A stretch of 64,000 nt of DNA from Alteromonadaceae bacterium 2753L.S.0a.02 (GTDB lineage: Bacteria; Pseudomonadota; Gammaproteobacteria; Pseudomonadales; Cellvibrionaceae), in contig VISH01000002.1 of NCBI GenBank assembly GCA_007827375.1, positions 2,815,001 to 2,879,000 on the forward strand, in the 5' to 3' direction. The stretch's first letter is position 1, and each line of letters starts with the position of its first letter. The notes under the pieces are model-generated. The model was not told the origin of the DNA, did not search any database, and saw only the letters and a list, made by a program, of their open reading frames with translations. A program made the translations under genes and the position numbers. This document shows positions 61,049 through 64,000 of the stretch, piece after piece.

Positions 61049-62257
61049 TTAATTTTGCGCTTGCTCGACCGACCATAACTGCCCACCCACAACTAACAGT
61101 AAAAAAACACAAACACTGCACAGGCTCATAGTGAGAAATAATGTCGCAATGGGAATAAAACCGATCACGTAGCCAGTGACCAGCGCGCCCAGAGGGGCCA
61201 TACCAAACAGCGCAACCTGATACAAACTCACGAACCGACCCTTCTGTTCGGGTCGCGCAATGGACTGTAGCACCATGCGACAGTGAGTTGAAGAATAGCC
61301 GGCTATCCAGCCCCAAAAAACCATGAGAATATATAGCCCATTAAACGTTGGTTCTCGTGAAAGGCCATACCCTGCAATCGCAGTATATAGCAAACTAAAT
61401 AAGGCACCGCGCCCCGGAAATTGTAACGCGGGCTTGCGCATAATCGTGACGTAGGCAACAAGCATACCCAACACGAAACTAAACTGAAGAAAGCCGTACT
61501 GTACAGCATTAAAGTCGTAGATATCGCGAGCCAAAACAGGGATAGCCACCAAAAACAAACCCATGTGCATAAAGCCGTTAAAGCTGATGAGTAAAATAAG
61601 TTGTCGCACCCCTGGCTCAGCCAGAGCCGCGGAAACGCCCTTCCCGAAGTCGGTAATTAGACCATCGCCTTTACTTTCGGCTTCGGCAATGGGGGCGAAC
61701 GCCGGCGTGCGGTGCAACTGAAGCAAACTTAAGCCTGCGACAGCTGTAAAGAGCATTTGTATGACACACACCATCACAAGACTGATCTGCTCTGACAATG
61801 ATGCGAATAAAACCCCAAGGCTCTGCAAACTGAACTGCACGATACTCGCTCGGGTTATTTTTACCTGAAGACTGTGTCGCGATAATTCCCCAATAATTTT
61901 CTCGCGCACTGGTTGTAAGAAAGCATTGGCACTTCCCACTACAGCCGCATACAAAACCAGCCAGATAAAATTTAATGCTGATAACCAAACAAGCAGCGCT
62001 AAAAACGTATAGGCTAAAAATAAAACGCCCTGCGCACAAGCCATAATTCTGGCAGGTTTGCCTTTGTCAGCCCAGACTCCCGCGATCAACATAAAAACAA
62101 TATTGGGCAGCAGCGCAGATGCCTGCACCCAACCCACATGGCTGGCGCTCAAACCGACGATACCAATCGACAACCACGCCAGAAGTACCTGGTGGATACC
62201 CAGGGCAAATGCGCTTGCACCGTGTGCAGTGAGAAATAATCGCAATGCTTGAAACAA
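61049..62257 (-). CDS. MFS transporter, 12 membrane helices
   Basis: The 402-residue protein has twelve hydrophobic segments and the MFS loop motif variants GVWADKGKPARIM near residue 61 and late VSLYQVALFGMAPLGALVTG. It resembles the enterobactin/lysophospholipid exporter type in style, but the substrate is unknown. The start is TTG 62257, the only in-frame initiation near the first helix; its Shine-Dalgarno is weak. It stands just after amtB and its terminator on the same strand, so it should be transcribed separately. Confidence 0.86.
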   Translation of the reverse strand: MFQALRLFLTAHGASAFALGIHQVLLAWLSIGIVGLSASHVGWVQASALLPNIVFMLIAGVWADKGKPARIMACAQGVLFLAYTFLALLVWLSALNFIWLVLYAAVVGSANAFLQPVREKIIGELSRHSLQVKITRASIVQFSLQSLGVLFASLSEQISLVMVCVIQMLFTAVAGLSLLQLHRTPAFAPIAEAESKGDGLITDFGKGVSAALAEPGVRQLILLISFNGFMHMGLFLVAIPVLARDIYDFNAVQYGFLQFSFVLGMLVAYVTIMRKPALQFPGRGALFSLLYTAIAGYGLSREPTFNGLYILMVFWGWIAGYSSTHCRMVLQSIARPEQKGRFVSLYQVALFGMAPLGALVTGYVIGFIPIATLFLTMSLCSVCVFLLLVVGGQLWSVEQAQN

Positions 62258-62304
62258 AAATTTTGTGCCTAATAAGATTACTTGGAAAAAGAAAGCCCCA
62301 GCGC

Positions 62305-62331
62305 AAAAAAAGAGCCACGAAGTGGTGGCTC
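62305..62331 (-). terminator. Rho-independent terminator of amtB
   Basis: On the minus strand GAGCCAC (62331-62325) pairs with GTGGCTC (62318-62312) around a short loop and is followed by seven T residues (62311-62305). It lies 30 bases after the amtB stop and before the MFS gene. Confidence 0.85.
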
Positions 62332-62360
62332 TTGTATTGGAATTCTAATTATAAAAGATT

Positions 62361-63647
62361 CTAATACTTGTATCCGGTTTCTTCGTGCAGTACCAAATCC
62401 AGCCCTTGAGTTTCCTCGTCTTTGTCGACGCGAACACCGCTGGTGAGCATGTCGGTAAGTTTGAGTACACCATAAGTAACAACGGCGGTATATGCTGCCA
62501 CCGCCACAACGCCTAACGCTTGCACGCCTAATTGCGCCACGATAGTTTCGTTGTCTCCACCAAAGCCAAAACCGGAAAAAATGCCCAAGCCAGGGGAACA
62601 AAAAACACCTGCGGCCAATGTACCAATAATGCCGCCAACACCATGCACGGGAAACACGTCCAGAGAATCATCAATAATCAGGGTGCGTTTTATAAATTGT
62701 GTCGCAAAGAAGCAAATAACGCCTGCGCTTAAACCGATCACCAGAGCAGCGGCGGGCCCTACATAGCCTGACGCTGGCGTAATAGTACCCAAACCGGCAA
62801 CCATACCTGTAACGATACCCAAAACACTGGGTTTGCCAAACTTTGACCATTCCATCGTCATCCATGCCAGGGAACCTGCCGCCGCCGAGATATGGGTTAC
62901 CAGCATCGCCATTGCAGCATCGCCATTTGCAGCCAGGGCACTACCAGCATTAAAACCAAACCAGCCAACCCACAACATACCAGCTCCAGTTACCGTCATA
63001 GTCATATTGTGCGGCGGCATGGCAGTTTCCGGAAACCCCCGGCGATTACCGATGACAAGCGCACACACTAATGCAGCAACGCCCGCCGTAATATGCACTA
63101 CGGTTCCTCCTGCGAAATCCAAGAGCCCGTATTGCGCCAGCCAACCGCCGCCCCAAACCCAGTGGCAAACTGGGGCATACACCAGCAAAAGCCAGAACAA
63201 ACTGAAAATAAGCACCGAGGAAAATTTCATTCGCTCTGCGAACGCACCGACCACAAGTGCCGGGGTAATAATTGCAAAAGTCATCTGAAACATAGCAAAC
63301 AGAGACTCGGGTATATCGCCAGAAAGCGTATCTCTGGCGATGCCCGCAAAAAAGGCGTTGCTTAAGTCGCCTATCAATAAATTACCTTCGCCAAAGGCCA
63401 GACTATAACCCATCACTAACCAAGCCAGCGAGGCCAAACACGCGATCGCGAAGCATTGCATAAGTACTGAGAGTACGTTTTTGGTTCTTACTAAGCCACC
63501 GTAGAAAAGCGATAGCCCCGGTAAGGTCATAAATAACACCAACGCTGTAGATGTTAAAATCCAGCCGGTATTGCCGCCATTCAATTCATCGGCGTGCGCA
63601 ATGCCGGAAAGCGCCAGAAAAGGCAAAACACGTAAGAGGTTTTTCAT
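62361..63647 (-). CDS. amtB: Ammonium transporter AmtB
   Basis: AmtB conducts ammonia/ammonium into the cell. The 428-residue protein has a signal peptide (MKNLLRVLPFLALSGIAHA) and eleven membrane helices. The twin pore histidines are in GTVVHITAGVAA near residue 178 and DVFPVHGVGGIIG near 330. Other family segments are LPGLSLFYGGLVRTKNVLS near 43 and GWFGFNAGSAL near 228. ATG 63647 follows TAGGAG. No glnK gene is adjacent in the window, although amtB usually follows one. Confidence 0.95.
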   Translation of the reverse strand: MKNLLRVLPFLALSGIAHADELNGGNTGWILTSTALVLFMTLPGLSLFYGGLVRTKNVLSVLMQCFAIACLASLAWLVMGYSLAFGEGNLLIGDLSNAFFAGIARDTLSGDIPESLFAMFQMTFAIITPALVVGAFAERMKFSSVLIFSLFWLLLVYAPVCHWVWGGGWLAQYGLLDFAGGTVVHITAGVAALVCALVIGNRRGFPETAMPPHNMTMTVTGAGMLWVGWFGFNAGSALAANGDAAMAMLVTHISAAAGSLAWMTMEWSKFGKPSVLGIVTGMVAGLGTITPASGYVGPAAALVIGLSAGVICFFATQFIKRTLIIDDSLDVFPVHGVGGIIGTLAAGVFCSPGLGIFSGFGFGGDNETIVAQLGVQALGVVAVAAYTAVVTYGVLKLTDMLTSGVRVDKDEETQGLDLVLHEETGYKY

Positions 63648-63905
63648 TAAATCGCTCCTAATTATTCATTATGGTTGCCAGTTAATTGGGATTGCATTAA
63701 CTGGTTTTATTGAGCGAGATTGCACCTGCGGGACAACCCGTTTTTGTTTTTATCAATCTCTTGCCTGAGCGCGACAGGGCTGGCTCGGCAGGCCGGCAAA
63801 GATACCATAGAGGGCGGGGGATTTTAACAGCAGGCTGCGTATTTTTGCACCAACAAAGCGCAGAGAATCCTGCATCTTGACCTACAACAATGCTTACGAG
63901 AATGC

Positions 63906-64000
63906 TCAGATAAGAGACGTCTGCTTGCGAAATTGATCCAGGCGATCCACCTGTTGTTGGTAGGCGATGGCGTTGTATGTTTTTGCCGCTGCACCGAGCT
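63906..64000 (-). CDS. C-terminal end of an unidentified gene (runs off the window)
   Basis: A minus-strand frame enters from the window edge and stops at TGA 63906-63908, giving 31 residues ending RLDQFRKQTSLI. The visible piece is polar and helical. It is too short to identify. It is not GlnK, whose C-terminus looks different. The gap of 258 bases to amtB contains no other gene. Confidence 0.5.
   Translation of the reverse strand, partial: LGAAAKTYNAIAYQQQVDRLDQFRKQTSLI

Noticed and set aside
63648..63905. Sigma54 promoter for amtB
   Set aside because: No GG-N10-GC pair with adequate surrounding match was found on the minus strand.
1..64000. Mobile elements, prophage, CRISPR arrays, toxin-antitoxin or defence islands
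   Set aside because: I saw no transposase, integrase, direct-repeat array, Cas-like protein or typical toxin-antitoxin pair; gene order looks like stable core genome.

Overview
The window looks like a core chromosomal stretch of a marine, Cellvibrionales-type gammaproteobacterium (Teredinibacter or Saccharophagus is my best guess; this rests on remembered gene order and protein style, not on a search). Base composition is balanced. Coding density is high and genes sit in short, tightly overlapped operons. As I remember it, the order of many blocks matches Pseudomonas. Those blocks are rlmL-rmf-pyrD, gdhB beside the moxR/Bat cluster, nadK-phosphatase-rhomboid-pepN, topA with its small neighbours, usp-uup-slt, exbB-exbD-lpxK-kdsB-ptp-murB, and trpH-yciO-scpA-scpB-rluB. 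I found no rRNA, tRNA, insertion sequence, prophage, integrase, attachment site or CRISPR array.

Layout. 1-4420: uvrB (5' part), rlmKL, rmf and pyrD. 4669-6771: an orphan TonB-dependent receptor. 6853-11912: the very large NAD-glutamate dehydrogenase with a small DUF2835 gene behind it. 12149-19569: a six-gene MoxR/DUF58/DUF4381/VWA/VWA-TPR/BatD cluster whose genes nearly all overlap. 19611-20846: csrA with an unusual tail, a doubtful Cys-rich ORF and a periplasmic YceI protein. 20957-27176: a minus-strand operon nadK, phosphatase, rhomboid, DUF1315, pepN, then cytochrome b561. 27219-31666: DUF1853 facing an operon of a coiled-coil protein, a PLP desulfhydrase-like enzyme and a double cNMP-binding/rhodanese fusion. 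31868-35982: a 41-residue acidic ORF, two small genes and topA. 36318-40089: two uncharacterised membrane-anchored proteins, a universal stress protein and uup. 40228-44147: lytic transglycosylase, a possible CheZ-like protein and an EAL/HDOD protein. 44131-51053: murB, protein tyrosine phosphatase, kdsB, lpxK, exbD, exbB and comEC. 51352-56210: DUF2062, rluB, scpB, scpA, yciO and a PHP nuclease. 56355-61027: VC0807-type membrane protein, YciI, an SH3-domain protein, cyclophilin, pdxJ, a CBS protein and an rRNA/tRNA methyltransferase. 61049-64000: an MFS transporter, amtB and the tail of one more gene.

Most of this is housekeeping: excision repair, ribosome modification and hibernation, pyrimidine, NADP and pyridoxal synthesis, lipid A/KDO and peptidoglycan precursors, and chromosome condensation. 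I see no clear new defence or mobile system. The places most likely to hold undescribed biology are the cNMP-rhodanese / PLP desulfhydrase / coiled-coil operon (28166-31666), the CheZ-like plus EAL/HDOD pair (42315-44147), the C-terminally extended CsrA (19611-19877), the Gln-rich VWA-TPR protein (15739-17775), and several small or orphan ORFs.
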